The translations under genes and the position numbers were made by a program. Under the pieces are notes generated by a model, which searched no databases, was not told the DNA's origin, and was given only the letters and a program-made list of their open reading frames with translations. This document shows, one piece after another, positions 12,305 through 24,200 of a stretch of DNA of 64,000 nt. Source of the DNA: Ampullaceana balthica (lineage: Eukaryota; Mollusca; Gastropoda; Lymnaeidae); contig CALYLW010000121.1 in the NCBI GenBank assembly GCA_944989445.1, positions 1,223,811 to 1,287,810 on the forward strand, read 5' to 3'. The first letter of the stretch is position 1; every line of letters starts with the position of its first letter.

Positions 12305-14769
12305 CAGTGGTTCCTAACCTTTTGGGGTCCATGCACCCCTTCAGATGCCCAAAAAAGTTCATGCACCCCCTTATGAAACTTGCAGAAAATGCATAATAAA
12401 CTATGTTTATTTTAGGAACACAACTGTTTTGATCACAGGCAACAGGGAATTTTAGTCAGAGATCTGCTGCTTCTTATGATCAATCAGTGATTTAATTCTG
12501 GGGACTATTTTGGACAAAGCAACTCTCATGTCATCCTCTGCATTCAACTTATTACTTTCCTTGGTTTTAATCGTCAAAGGTGTGGAGAATCCTGCTTCAC
12601 AGAGATAGGTTGTGGCAAATGGAGGGAGAGTCAGTACTGCCCTCTTGGCTAGATGAGGGTAGGAATCTAGCTGGGCGCACCAAAATTCAAAGAGGTATTG
12701 CAATTGAAGGCACTCCTCAGTACTTCTCTGGTTCTCAAATCAATCAGGTAACCTTTAGCAAAGTCACTGTCATCAATGTTGTCCAAGTCACAGAACAAAG
12801 GATTGCGAATCCAAAGGTCTTTCTTAACAATTTCTTGACAGAAATACTCATCAAAGGGCCTTTACAATGTCGAAAGGTGCTCTGAATTTTCCCCTTTGGT
12901 GTTGTCAGGCAGTGATCCCTCAGTGCTTCCTTCTGCACCAGATATTACAACTTCATCCAAGAGTGGAAAGTTGACCAAGTTGGACTTTTCTAGTCGTAAT
13001 TGGAATAGTGGCACTTTGTTAAGGAAGGCTTGCAATCTCTCAGTAGCATCCATTACAGTCACAGCAGGTACTTGAAGAGATGTGTTCAACTCATTAAAGA
13101 TGGCGAAGATGTCAGCCAGGTATGCCAAGTAATGAATTAAATTTGGACAGTCAAACTTGTCAGCAAGGCCACTCTCTTTTTCTCGCAAGAAAATGGTATC
13201 CGTCCCCTGGACAACCAGCGCACATCAGTGTGGTAGAGCAGAACTTCATGCTCAGAGCCCACCTCCTGACAGAACAATTTGAAGAGGCAGTGGTTTAAGG
13301 CATGTGAGCGGATAAAATGTACAACTTGGACTGCAGTAGAAAGAACTGACTTCAAGGTTGGAGGTAGAGTTTTGCATGACAGTGCCTGACGATGAAAGAT
13401 ACAGTGTGTAGTGACAATATCTGGAACTTCTTTCTTTACAAGTGCTGAAAATGCTGATTTATTACCGAGCATGGAGGGAGCACCACCTGTGCAAATTGAA
13501 GAAATTCTTGAAGTCCAGTCAAACTGGTTTTCAGTGAAGAATGCCCTGACTAGCTGCAGCACATCAGCAGCTTTGGTAGTAGCTAGGAGTGGCTTACAAA
13601 AGAGAAATTCCTCCTTCAGCAATCCACTGAGAACATATCTCAGAAATACAATAATCTGACTGCATTGTGCTACATCAGTGGATGCACCCAGCTGCATGCT
13701 AAATGGAAAAAGTACTGATTCTCATCTCGCACAAGACTTGATCCAGAATGTCTGCAGCCATGTAATTAATCCTGGCATGAATAGTGTAATTGGACAAAGG
13801 AACTTTCTCAACCTGCTTCCTCTGCTGGTGACCACACATCAGTTCCACCATCTCCAGAGCACAAGGCATCACCAAAGTTCTCCAATGGTGTTGGGCTTCT
13901 TGTTCTTTGCAATAAGATATGCAACCTTGAATGATACCTCCAGTACAGGTTTCTGAGACAAAGAAAATCCAAGCTTGGGCAAGGTACATGAGTTTAATAA
14001 GTGAGCTCTCTTCTGCTTGAAGACATCAACACTGTCCTTGGAATTGGATGGATGGACTTTCTCCAAGTGCTCTCGTAGTCTAACATGCTTCATGTTGTCA
14101 TTGCACAGGATTTTTCCACAGTGGAAGCATTGAGGCTTTTGTGTTACATCTCTCTCTCTCTCTCTTTTGGTATTATTTATTAACGATTTTGAGGGGGTGA
14201 TGACAATCGGAAAGTCGTACCAGTCACAGGCAAATTTTTAACTGACGAAGTTGATGTTTTTAATGACCGGAATTGGATGCTCAACTCAAGATTTTAGGTT
14301 TGAATGACGAATATTGGCTTACAATTAACGTTATTAAGACCTTTGCAGCGTACCGAGCAATAAAAGTGAAGGAAAAAAATCCCAACGTTTACATCCGCTC
14401 AAAACAGTCACCGGAAGACATATATCTGACGTATTTGATGATAAAATTAAATTATTTTTAGAAAACTGTGTCGTAAAACACGAGATTCCGAAGAACACGT
14501 AGAGCGAACTGTTCGTTTTGCGAAAAAGTTTTTTCGTCAATTTTCGACATGCGCAGAACGAAAAAAAAAGGTTGTAAATGGGTGCCCTTTAACGCGGCAT
14601 GCTTTGCTTATGGTTTACATTTTCAGATTATCAGTTTTTCTTTATTTTTTTTCCTCCTTCTTTTTTTTTCTTCCTCTTTTTCTTTTTTTTCTCTGAATGG
14701 TTCATGCACCCCCTGGAACCTGCTCATGCACCCCTTGGGGGTGCATGCACCACTGGTTAGGAACCCCTG
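12305..14769 (-). mobile_element. hAT transposon with broken ZBED5-like transposase
   Basis: It starts CAGTGGTTCCTAACC and ends as the complement of CAGGGGTTCCTAACC, and is flanked on both sides by the 8-bp target duplication CGCTAAAT (12297-12304 and 14770-14777). Sub-terminal CATGCACCCC repeats lie inside both ends. The length is 2465 bp, and a C/T-rich tract occupies 14641-14695. Confidence 0.95.
12452..14140 (-). pseudogene. ZBED5/FAM200-type hAT transposase relic
   Basis: Minus strand in order: BED finger (CFHCGKILCND, then REHLEKVH), the KKPNTIGE-type helix, LSNYTIHARINYMAADI, GASTDVAQCSQIIVFLRYV, CTGGAPSMLGNKSAF (usually CTDGAP, so an acidic residue is lost), THCIFHRQALSCKTLPP, LLYHTDVRWLSRG, LIHYLAYLADIFAIFNELN and a C-terminal dimerisation block (LPPFATTYLCEAGFS). 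The segments lie in at least four frames separated by frameshifts and a stop near 13699, so no full transposase is made. Confidence 0.9.
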
Positions 14770-15049
14770 CGCTAAATATTAATCAAACCATGATTCATTA
14801 ATAGTATTTTTACTGCAGTATTTATTTAGTCCACGGTCTTCAATATGTGTGTTTGTGTTAGGATTTTAGTTTTAGAAATTCCGGAGGTGAAAATAAATCG
14901 ATTTAAAAGTATTGAGTTCTAACAGCTCCGTCAAATAACGAACACATTAACAACATACGCTGAATGTTACGTTCGATTGAAAGCGGGAAGAGCGTCACGA
15001 AAAGCGTGAACGATTTCACAAGAAACTCCCGGCAACTTCTATAGAAGTC

Positions 15050-15338
15050 TTTTTACCCCCACCCGAGTGGCAGCGCACTGGACTGTCGTACCGATGGTCA
15101 CGGGTTCGAATCCGTGCGAAGGCAAGGGTTTGTTCCCGGGGCCTAGGGCGTCCCTGAGTCACCCCGCTCTGAATGGGTACCTAACACTACATGTAGTTAG
15201 GCGGCTGGGTAATGCGTGGAACCCACAAAGCCGTGGCCTGTGAATGCTGCATCACTTGCCAACAGATCATCTGTCATGGTCTGTGGACGCAACTATCTTC
15301 TGCATAGAAGGAGCGTCTGTAAAGATAAGATAAGATAA
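15050..15338 (+). mobile_element. tRNA-derived SINE
   Basis: The RNA polymerase III A box is around CGAGTGGCAGCGC (15064-15076) and a perfect B box GGTTCGAATCC lies at 15103-15113. A conserved body follows (CCCGGGGCCTAGGGCG), then a tail CATAGAAGGAGCGTCTGTAA and (AAGAT)n. The tail matches the 3' end of the CR1-like LINE relics. Confidence 0.85.
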
Positions 15339-16697
15339 GGCAAGTTTTGGTTTCCCCGCTTGTGTGTTTGAGAGAGATGTACATCTGTAAGGGATTGTTT
15401 AGTTTAACATTTAAACTAAATTTAAACGTTAAATCAATATTAAGGCCCTATCTAAATAATATTTAGGGGACATGGGGATTTCCATCTATGCCGCATTCCC
15501 AAGCCACGGTATTCTTGCGAATAGTCAGGTGAATCTCTAAGTGAAGACGCCTATTTACTTGGAAAAAGACAGTCAGCGAAATCGTTTCCCCCCCCCTTTG
15601 TTTATTGTTTGTATTTCTTGGATGTGTGTGTGGTAGGGGGGAGCTCTGAGCCAATATAATTTATTCTGGGCTAAATAATTAAACTATTTTCTCTCTCTAT
15701 TCATGTATTTCGAGCTATCTAATCAGATTTAGATAATCCTAGGAGGAGGGAACCCAGGAAAATCGAATAGGAGTTTAATTGTAAACAAAGTCTCGTAAAT
15801 GTAGCAATTTTAAACTTTCAAATAAGAAAGGAGTTAGTCTGTGATTAGATTCGCATTTCTCAATGATTGGGAGATGTAAAGTTCAATTTTTAAAAAACAA
15901 ACAAGGCACATTAAAACAGTTTTAAATCTCTGAACAATCTATCAGTGCTCTAACTCTTAAGCTGCGCTGATCAAGGCCGACCATAATGTTGATTTAAAAA
16001 TCTATCACTGCTCTAAGCTGCCTTGATCTAGGGCCTAGGTCTACCACAATGTTGATTTAACAATCTATCGCTGCTCTAAGCTGCGCTTATCTAGGCCTAC
16101 CATAATGTTGATTTAAACAATCTATCTTATCTTATCTTATTTTATCTTATCTTATCTGTTTACAGACGCTCCTTCTATACAGAAGATTATTGCGTCTATC
16201 GCTGCTCTAAGATGCCTTGATCTAGGCCTACCATAATGTTGATTTTAAAAAAAACGGCAAAAAAAACAAACAAAACGAACACATAAAATGTTCATCAAAT
16301 CCATTTCCAGTAGCCGGCTCCAATGCTACATCAATTTATTAAAGTGTTGTCCCAATAAAGTTAAGTTAAAATAATTAAAATTATTCGTGTCGCAAATATA
16401 CAAAATTTTGTCGGTGAGTGCTGTGCACAATACTTAACCATGACTTATTTGTGCACTGCAAATCGGAACCCGGTAAAATTGATCTCAAACAGGAGACCAC
16501 TGCTTGTGCACACCGTTTGTGAATAGCTGCTTTGGACGTTGACAATGTGATGCGTGCCGCTATATGCAAAGCATAGCTTCACTTAATGACTTGATGGACT
16601 CTGGAGTTTAAATAACTTGTCAAATTTTTGTTTTTTGCTCATGTAAACGTATATATATATATATATATATCTATTTATATATATATATCTTCTTTTA
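15339..16697. other. Non-coding with short local duplications
   Basis: 15950-16240 has four diverged copies of a roughly 70-bp unit (CTATC...CTGCTCTAAGCTGC, CATAATGTTGATTTAA). A SINE/LINE tail fragment in minus orientation (ACAGACGCTCCTTCTATAC) lies at about 16122-16197. Nothing else is recognised. Confidence 0.5.
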
Positions 16698-17683
16698 TCT
16701 CTATATATATAAGACGCATTTGTTGTCTGTCTGTCTGTTCCCTAATAACTCAAGATCCAGACAACCAAATAACGTGAAATTTGGTACACGTACACAAAAT
16801 TATACCGGAAGGGTTATTAAACAGGTTTCGTTCCATATATATAAGATACTGGGGGCCGGGGGCCCAAAATGTAGTTTTTCCTTATATGAGCTATATAAAA
16901 TAAAAATTATTGAAAATTAAGACGTAAAATAATGACGCAAAATAATAAACATTTTGGTGTCGAGATTAACAAGAAGGCGACTATCGCCATAAAATAATTG
17001 TTTTGCTATTGTTGTTGATTTGTTGTTGTTGCTTTTGTTGTTGCTTTTGTTGTTGTAGTTGTTGTTTTGTTGTTGTTGCTTTGTTGTTGTTGCTGTTGTT
17101 GTTGTTGTTTTTGTTGTTGTTGTTGTTTTTGTTGTTGTTTTGTTTTTGTTGTTTTTGCTGTTGTTTTGTTTTTGTGGTTGTTTTTGTTGTTGTTGCTGTT
17201 GTTGTTTCTGTTGTTGTTGCTTTTGCTGTTGTTGCTTTTGTGTTGTTTTTGCTGTTGTTGTTGTTGTCCACATCCCTTGCCCTGCGACGACAATGCCCTT
17301 CATGTTGTTGTTGCTTTGTTGTTGTTGCTGTTGTAGTTGTTGTTTTGTTGTTGTTGCTTTGTTGTTGTTGCTGTTGTTGTTGTAGTTGTTTTGTTGTTGT
17401 TTTGTTGTTAATTTTGTTGTTTTTGTTGTTGTTTTGTTTTTGTTGTTTTGTTGCTGTTGCTGTTTCTGTTGTTGTTTTTGTCGTTGTTGCTGTTGTTGTT
17501 GCTGTTGTTGTTGTAGTTGTTGTTTTGTTGTTGTTGCTTTGTTGTTGTTGCTGTTGTTGTTGTAGTTGTTGTTTGTTGTTGTTTTGTTTTTGTTGTTTGA
17601 TTTTGTTGTTTTGTTGCTGTTGTTGTTTTTGTTGTTGTTGCTGTTGTTGTTAAACCCGGGCATAGCCGGGTACTTGCCCCTAG
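16698..17683 (+). mobile_element. Non-autonomous Helitron, upstream member of tandem pair
   Basis: It begins A|TCTCTATATATATAAGACGC and ends ACCCGGGCATAGCCGGGT, TACTTGCCCCTAG|T, the expected TC start and hairpin-CTAG end. The first 250 bases hold a conserved leader with GGGGGCCCAAAATG. The rest is an irregular GTT/GCT trinucleotide array. No transposase is encoded. Confidence 0.85.
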
Positions 17684-18436
17684 TCTATATATATATCTCT
17701 ATATATATAAGCCGCATTTGTTGTCTGGATGTCTGTCTGTCTGTTCCCTAATAACTCAAGATCCAGACAACCAAATAACGTGAAATTTGGTACACGTACA
17801 CAAAATTATACCGGAAAGGTTATTAAACAGGTTTCGTTCCATATATATAAGATACTGGGGGCCGGGGGCCCAAAATGTAGTTTTTCCCTATATGAGCTAT
17901 ATAAAATAAAAATTATTGAAAATTAAGACGTAAAATAATGACGCAAATTAATAAACATTTTGGTGTCGAGATTAACAAGAAGGCGATTATCGCCATAAAA
18001 TAATTTTTGTTGTTGTTGTTGCTTTGTTGTTGTTGCTTTTGTTGTTGTAGTTGTTGTTTTGTTGTTGTTGTTGTTGTTGCTTTTGTTGTTGATGTTTGTT
18101 GTTGTTTTGTTGTTGTTGTTTTTGCTGTTGTTGTTGTTGTCCACATCCCTTGCCCTGCGACGACAATGTCCTTCATGTTGTTGTTGCTTTGTTGTTGTTG
18201 CTGTTGTAGTTGTTGCTTTGTTGTTGTTGCTGTTGTTGTTGTTTTGTTGTTGATTTTGTTGTTGTTTTGTTTTTGTTGTTTTGTTGCTGTTTCTGTTGTT
18301 GGTTTTGTCGTTGTTGCTGTTGTTGTTTTGTAGTTGTTGTTTTGTTGTTGTTGTTTTGTTTTTTGCTTTTGTTGTTTCGTTGCTGTTGTTGTTTTTGTTG
18401 CTGTTAAACCTGGGCGAAGCCGGGTACTTGCCCCTA

Positions 18437-18437
<1 letters not shown>
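17684..18437 (+). mobile_element. Non-autonomous Helitron, downstream member of tandem pair
   Basis: It starts immediately after the CTAG of the preceding copy (TC at 17684 or 17696, variant leader AAGCCGC) and ends with the same hairpin and CTAG at 18434-18437. An (AT)n tract follows. The interior is again GTT-rich. The leader is nearly identical to that of its neighbour. Confidence 0.82.

Positions 18438-18506
<69 letters not shown>
18438..18506. repeat. (AT)n microsatellite
   Basis: About 68 bases of AT dinucleotide directly after the Helitron 3' end at 18437. Confidence 0.95.
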
Positions 18507-18507
<1 letters not shown>

Positions 18508-21500
18508 ATGAGTAAAACTTATTAAACGTTCTTTGTTGAATATCTAAATAACACTGGAATGTCTCCTTTATATGTCATCTTTTAAAATATTTTTCAGTCT
18601 CCGAGCCATTAGCTTAATACGCTTTTTTAATTTGGTTTGATAAGTAGGCGAAGTGTTAGAACCATGGTAGGCAAACTTTATCAACATTTTGAAACAATCC
18701 CGTCAGCCAATAGTTTAAAACCAAAATTTTCGTGTAATCGTCAGGAAATTTTTTATTATTTATCGGCCGCTATTAATTATCATTATTTTTTTACTGTTTG
18801 ATTTCCAATAATTTGTTTTGTGTTACGGAGTTTTGTGTTAGAGAGTTTTGTATGTGATAATTAAAAGAAAGAACTGGTTTTATTTTTCGTGGTGGTAAAT
18901 TTTGATGTGAACTAAAACTAAATGGTCGTAGCAGGTTTTTTCCCTTAAAGTTTCTTCTGGAAACGCCGGGCATATATTAGTATTAATACTAATAAAAGAT
19001 TTGGAGTCCATTCAGGGAACATAGAAACAATTAATTTTTATCTTGACTGCTTTGTTTGTTTAGGGGTCTCCTTTGGATTTTATTTCAAACGCCAAAATGA
19101 ATACTCTACATGCACTCTAAACAAAGAAAACTTGAGAAACAAACAAATAACCTCTGTAAACACCAAATGCAATATAAAACACCAAACAACCACAACTTTA
19201 ACAAACACCATTCAAACACAATTAACAAAGGTCGCACATATGATAAGCGCTATAATAAACAACACCATACATAACCTTCAAAGATAAGTTCTATACGCAA
19301 ATACTTTATTATACACACCAAATCACCTATTGATACATGAAGGAAAAAAAATAGAGACTGTTTTTAGACAAGTGCCAACGATTCTTACGACCTACCTGAC
19401 ACTAATACTTGGCCTATTTTGTATTGTCAGGTAAATTCACCTTTGACATTAACATCACATCAATAGTTATCAATATCCCCGGTACTCGTGATATGTATGC
19501 ACCCGGTGACGTATGGCTGTCTGTAATTAGCGCCCTCGAGGAGGTGCAACAATTTTGATTGCCCCCCCCCCAAATCTTATCTATTACATACGAACATTCA
19601 GTACAGGATGAGGGAGCGTACTACGCTTATCCTTGGTTTATGTTTAATCTTACGTCCCTTTCTTGTCGAGATGTCGGTGTATAAGAGGTTAAAATGTGCC
19701 CCGTACTTATTCGATTTAAACAATTCTTGATTTGTCAGATTAAGAAAACTGTTTGCAGGTTTTAAAAAAAAATCAGTTTTGATGAATTAAAAAAAAAGAT
19801 ATACTGGTGAACCTACACTTATTAAGTCATTATTAATACCGAAGACATTAAAAGCCACCTGTCTTGAGTGGTTCATTTTAATCTACCTTTAGAATCAAAG
19901 TTTTAATGAGATGACGAGACAAAACCAGTATTTCCTAAGTGTTGCACCTGAAAACTAAATCAGAAGGAGCAACACACACAAAAATGTGGGAGAAGGGGGT
20001 GGGTGGGTGGGGGGTGTTTAAACATTTTGCGTCAAGTCTACACAACTTTAAGACCACCCGGCAGGTCACAATGTTTGGATGCTAATCTGAGACTTTAAAT
20101 TGACATCCTACAATCGTCTAAATACTTTCACAATTTTGTTTTACATTACAATGGAATGGACCTGCGGGACTCATGCCCGTATAACTTATTATAACAGTTG
20201 GTGCAGATGAGAAAATTACTGTCAGAATAAAATGTATTTTTAAATTTCAAAAAGCTGAATCTCAATGCAAAAAAAAATTGCCTTTTACCCAGTAGTTAAA
20301 AATTTGAGGAAACATTACATAAAAATTCTAGATTTGAGTCTAGGGGTGTGGTTGAGATCTATTGGTCTGATGAACACTTTGAATGAAAGAAATAAAACAG
20401 AAAAATAGTAACCTAAGAAAATCTGTAACAGTTTCTAGAGCTTTTATTGAACAATTTGTCTCAGCCAATTATTGTGAATTAGAAAATCATTCATCATTTT
20501 TTTTAGTCATACCAACATCAATAATATCTTCTGCACTTTTTACTTTTGATAAATGATACAAATATTAATTTGTAATCTTTAAATTTATTAACAGCCAAAA
20601 AAAAACATCTTAAAAGCACATTGTAAGCTTACAAATTGAGTTTAACAAAAAAATTCTGTTAGATTTAGCATAAATTATTTTTTTAATTGTTATTGATTTT
20701 TTTAGCAATGGAATTTACCCATGTATAAGATAGGGAATAAAATGAAAATGGCCATGGAGGGCAATGACTAACCCATGTCCGAGCAAAGCATTTTAAAAAT
20801 TGGGAAAATTGTAATCACTTATTTAAAAATTTGAAATAGAGAGTTAGTTAACTTAGAAATAAACATGTAAACAAAGTAAATTCTTAAAATACAAATTAAT
20901 TGAAATTTTATGATAATGTTATATGTGCTCCTCTGTTCTTAAAATGTTTCTCTGACATGCCTCAAAATCCATTGCCTAAGGCAATAAAAAAGATGAATCT
21001 TGCTAAACAAAGCTTGAGTTCATTCATTAGATGCAATGAATAGAATAGGTGATTTTTTTGTTTACTTTATCTTCTTTGAAGAAACTTGTTTTCAAAAGTA
21101 TACAGCAAATTAAAAAAATAGCTCAACCAATAACAGTATGAAAACAGAGGAGGAAAAAAAAGCTTAGTAACAAAACCTTAAACTTAATAATCAAATTTTT
21201 AACATGTCTTTAATAGTAATTAATGCTGCAATGCTAAGGACTAGGTGGTTAATCACTCATAACATCTTTTAAGTGGCCGCTTAGGAATTTAAAAAAATAA
21301 TCCCAAGTCAATAAAAATTAATACTTACTTCGAAGTTGAGTATGAAAAAAAAACCCCAAAAAAGCCAAACATTTTTTTTAACATTGTTAAACCTTTGCCT
21401 CTGACTAAAATATCAATAATCTTGACTGTTTATCAAAAAACATGTTTGAAGCAACCAAAGTGAAATCTTTCTTTTGTATTTTTAAGACAAATATCCTATT

Positions 21501-21720
21501 AATGAAATAATTTAAATATCACAGCCCCTTTTTCATTATATATTAAACTTAATGTATAAGTATTATGTGTTCTTTTTAATATTATGCTTAGCATGTTCAA
21601 CGTCTACACAGAACATTAAAAAAGATAATTCCTTGATTATGTAAAAATATGTCAGTCTCTTTGGTTTTATTTTTTTACAACGAATACAAAGTTCAACTAC
21701 AAATACATGAATTAAAATTA
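18507..21720. other. Non-coding; may include NCOA4 3' region
   Basis: AT-rich with no domain-bearing frame. A minus-strand AATAAA (plus TTTATT near 20443) is one of several possible poly(A) signals for NCOA4; none can be chosen from sequence alone. Confidence 0.4.
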
Positions 21721-22290
21721 CCGCATATACTCGTTCACAAGCAGACCATTTTTGGAAAAAATCTAGGGGGAAAAGTTGGGGGGGTCGGCTTACAAGCGGG
21801 TCATTAACGTATTTCTACATGGATATTGAATATCGGTGTTGTTATTGTAGATCATCAAGGTCTTTTTCTACATTCTACAAGATTGGACTGCTCTACCAGA
21901 AGCTATAATATATTATTAAACATCTGCACTTACCTTATTTAATCATTTTATTTATTTTTGTGAACGTTTAAATAAATTGTTTTACAAATTTTGTTTTCAT
22001 CAACGAATTTTAAGCGCTTTCGTCACTGTTTACCAAAGAATTTTTAAAAAAAAATACCAGTAACTCTTACCTAACAAAGAGCACAAAGACAAAGATAGGC
22101 AGTATAAAGTAAACAATCGTAATGACCGATTTAGCTTGTAGTTTTAAAAAAATGAGTACCATTTTGTTTAAGCTGTCCTATTATTTTTTTGGGGTCGGCT
22201 TGCGAGCGGGTTATACACTATTAATACTTTTCTCTTCCAAAAGTGGGGGGTCGGCTTATGAATGATGGGCTATAGAACGAGTATATATGG
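21721..22290. mobile_element. MITE with CATATACTCGTTC inverted termini
   Basis: It starts CCGCATATACTCGTTC and ends GAACGAGTATATATGG, an imperfect 16-bp inverted repeat. Sub-terminal GGGGTCGGCTT blocks repeat near 21782, 22191 and 22247. The length is 570 bp with no coding capacity. Confidence 0.75.
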
Positions 22291-22792
22291 AAAAAAGGAA
22301 ACTTTATAATAGCACTGAGGGAAATTTACAACACAAAACATACAATTATTATAGCATTATTTATGAATGACATCCACATGTAAGGTAATATGAGGTCAGC
22401 CTGAGTGAGTGGATATCACTTCTATAGGGCCAAAAGACATTTCTAGTGTATTGGTTGAACATAACAGTACACCCTGGTAATTTTTTAAATATTAAATAAA
22501 AAATCTAATGCTCACAAAGCATTACTAGATGTTGAGGAAATGCAATTCAAGTTTTTGATTAAAATTCCTCTACTAGATGTTAACATGCACAATCGAAATG
22601 AAAATGAAATGAACAACAATAAAAAATCTCATGGTTAGGTAATTCAGTGCTACTAAAAGTTCAAGCCTTTTAATAATGTAGAATTTACGGCTGTCATCAA
22701 GCAGTGGCCTACGATGTGCTTTAAAATTATTTGGGTTGAAAGCAATTAGGGATTCTTTTAGAATATTTTATTGTTAGTTATTTAATTTTAAA

Positions 22793-23278
22793 AAATCGTA
22801 AAAAACCAAGTTTTTGACTATAAATCCTTTATGTACGAGAAGTAACTAAAAGAATGTTCATTATAATACGCAGCGCAAGACCATCCAAAAATACAAAATT
22901 GTAGTTGTGTCGTAAAACATGTTTAATATAATGCGCATCGATCAGGAATATGTTTATAAAAAGTGTTGTCAATAAAATACGCACCTTATTGCGCGACAGA
23001 AAGGTTTTTCAATGTAATGCGCACCCTTACACTCTATCTCAAAAAATAACATTATACATAGGAATAAATAAAATAATTTAAAAAATCAATAATTCAATTA
23101 CGGTACATGTGATCGATCTGAAATTTTGATACATTGTTTTTATCATCGGTACGAAACTGCCTGCAAAATTTCAGCTCGCTAGCTTACGATGAAGTGGGTT
23201 AAAATTTATTCAAAGTTTTGGCGACAAGCAAGGGTGCAAGCAAGCAACCAGACACCACGAGTTAATATAAAGGATTTA
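22793..23278 (+). repeat. Repeat family C copy in NCOA4 downstream region
   Basis: It has AACCAAGTTTTTGACTATAA near the start and TTAATATAAAGGATTT at the end, and is diverged from the 2748-4292 copies. It is a close relative of the copy at 41858. Confidence 0.7.
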
Positions 23279-24200
23279 AAAAAGAATTATTAGGCTTTAA
23301 GGTAATAATGGTGGTAGTTAAGTCTTATCATCAGGAACCAAAACTACAGCGCTGTCAATAATACTGACATAAAAGCTGTATTATAACCTGCTGCCAATTC
23401 CAAGTACCATGCAGTTACTAAACCAGTGATAACTAAAAAAAAGTGCTCTTAAACAATATGGAAGATTAGATAATTTTTTCAGCCCAATGTAATGGTGCTG
23501 TTTGACTTTCTATCAGCAGATGTGACTGAAATGTAATTTTTTAATTTGAGTGACCACAGTGAACGCCCAGTCTTGAAATAGTGAAACCGCAGGGATTCAA
23601 GATTAATTTAATGTAAAGCTGTACAGAGGCAGTGTATTATTGGTGTACAAAAATGGTTTTAGAAAGTCATCAAAGCTTTTTCAATTTTGATTAATGGCAG
23701 TTTTAAACTGAAAATATTAGATATGATATAAGAAAAGAACTCAGAACTAAGAAACAAATAATTTCATTTGTGCACTATAGATAATTTTTAAAAAATTTAA
23801 AAAAAGCTTACAGAATTCATTAGTGAAATTGTACTGTGTTTAAACTCTTCTGGATTTTTTCAAAGAAACCATGCCCACCTATGACACAGAGACTATGGAA
23901 ACATTTATAAGTATTAGAATCACATGCTACTTAACATAGCACCTAAAATAAGTCTAGACTTGAAACAGAAGTTGTAGCTTCTATTTGAACTAAGTTCAGA
24001 AAAATTTACACTGTAAAGTTTAAAGCAAGTCATTTTGGGAAGCTATTTTGAACATTTTAATATTTTTACAGCATTTATCCCATTCTGCTAAATTAACCCT
24101 TTTTTAATTTGTGAAAATAATTTACTCCACCCATTTATAAATCCTTATAACCTGAGTTTGGCAGCACATAACTATTGAGTGTATTTAAATGTGTGGATGC
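23279..24200 (-). other. Probable NCOA4 3' UTR/downstream sequence
   Basis: Follows the NCOA4 stop codon on the minus strand. AT-rich, with no other feature recognised. Transcript extent unknown. Confidence 0.4.

Noticed and set aside
15056..15125. A functional tRNA gene
   Set aside because: The A and B boxes are present but the cloverleaf arms do not pair properly and a SINE body and tail follow.
16917..17663. Open frame of about 248 codons rich in Gln/Asn/Thr/Lys (and similar frames at 17003-17653, 42799-43323 and 43581-44124)
   Set aside because: These are translations of GTT/CAA repeats inside non-autonomous Helitrons. Frames are open on both strands only because the repeat lacks stops.
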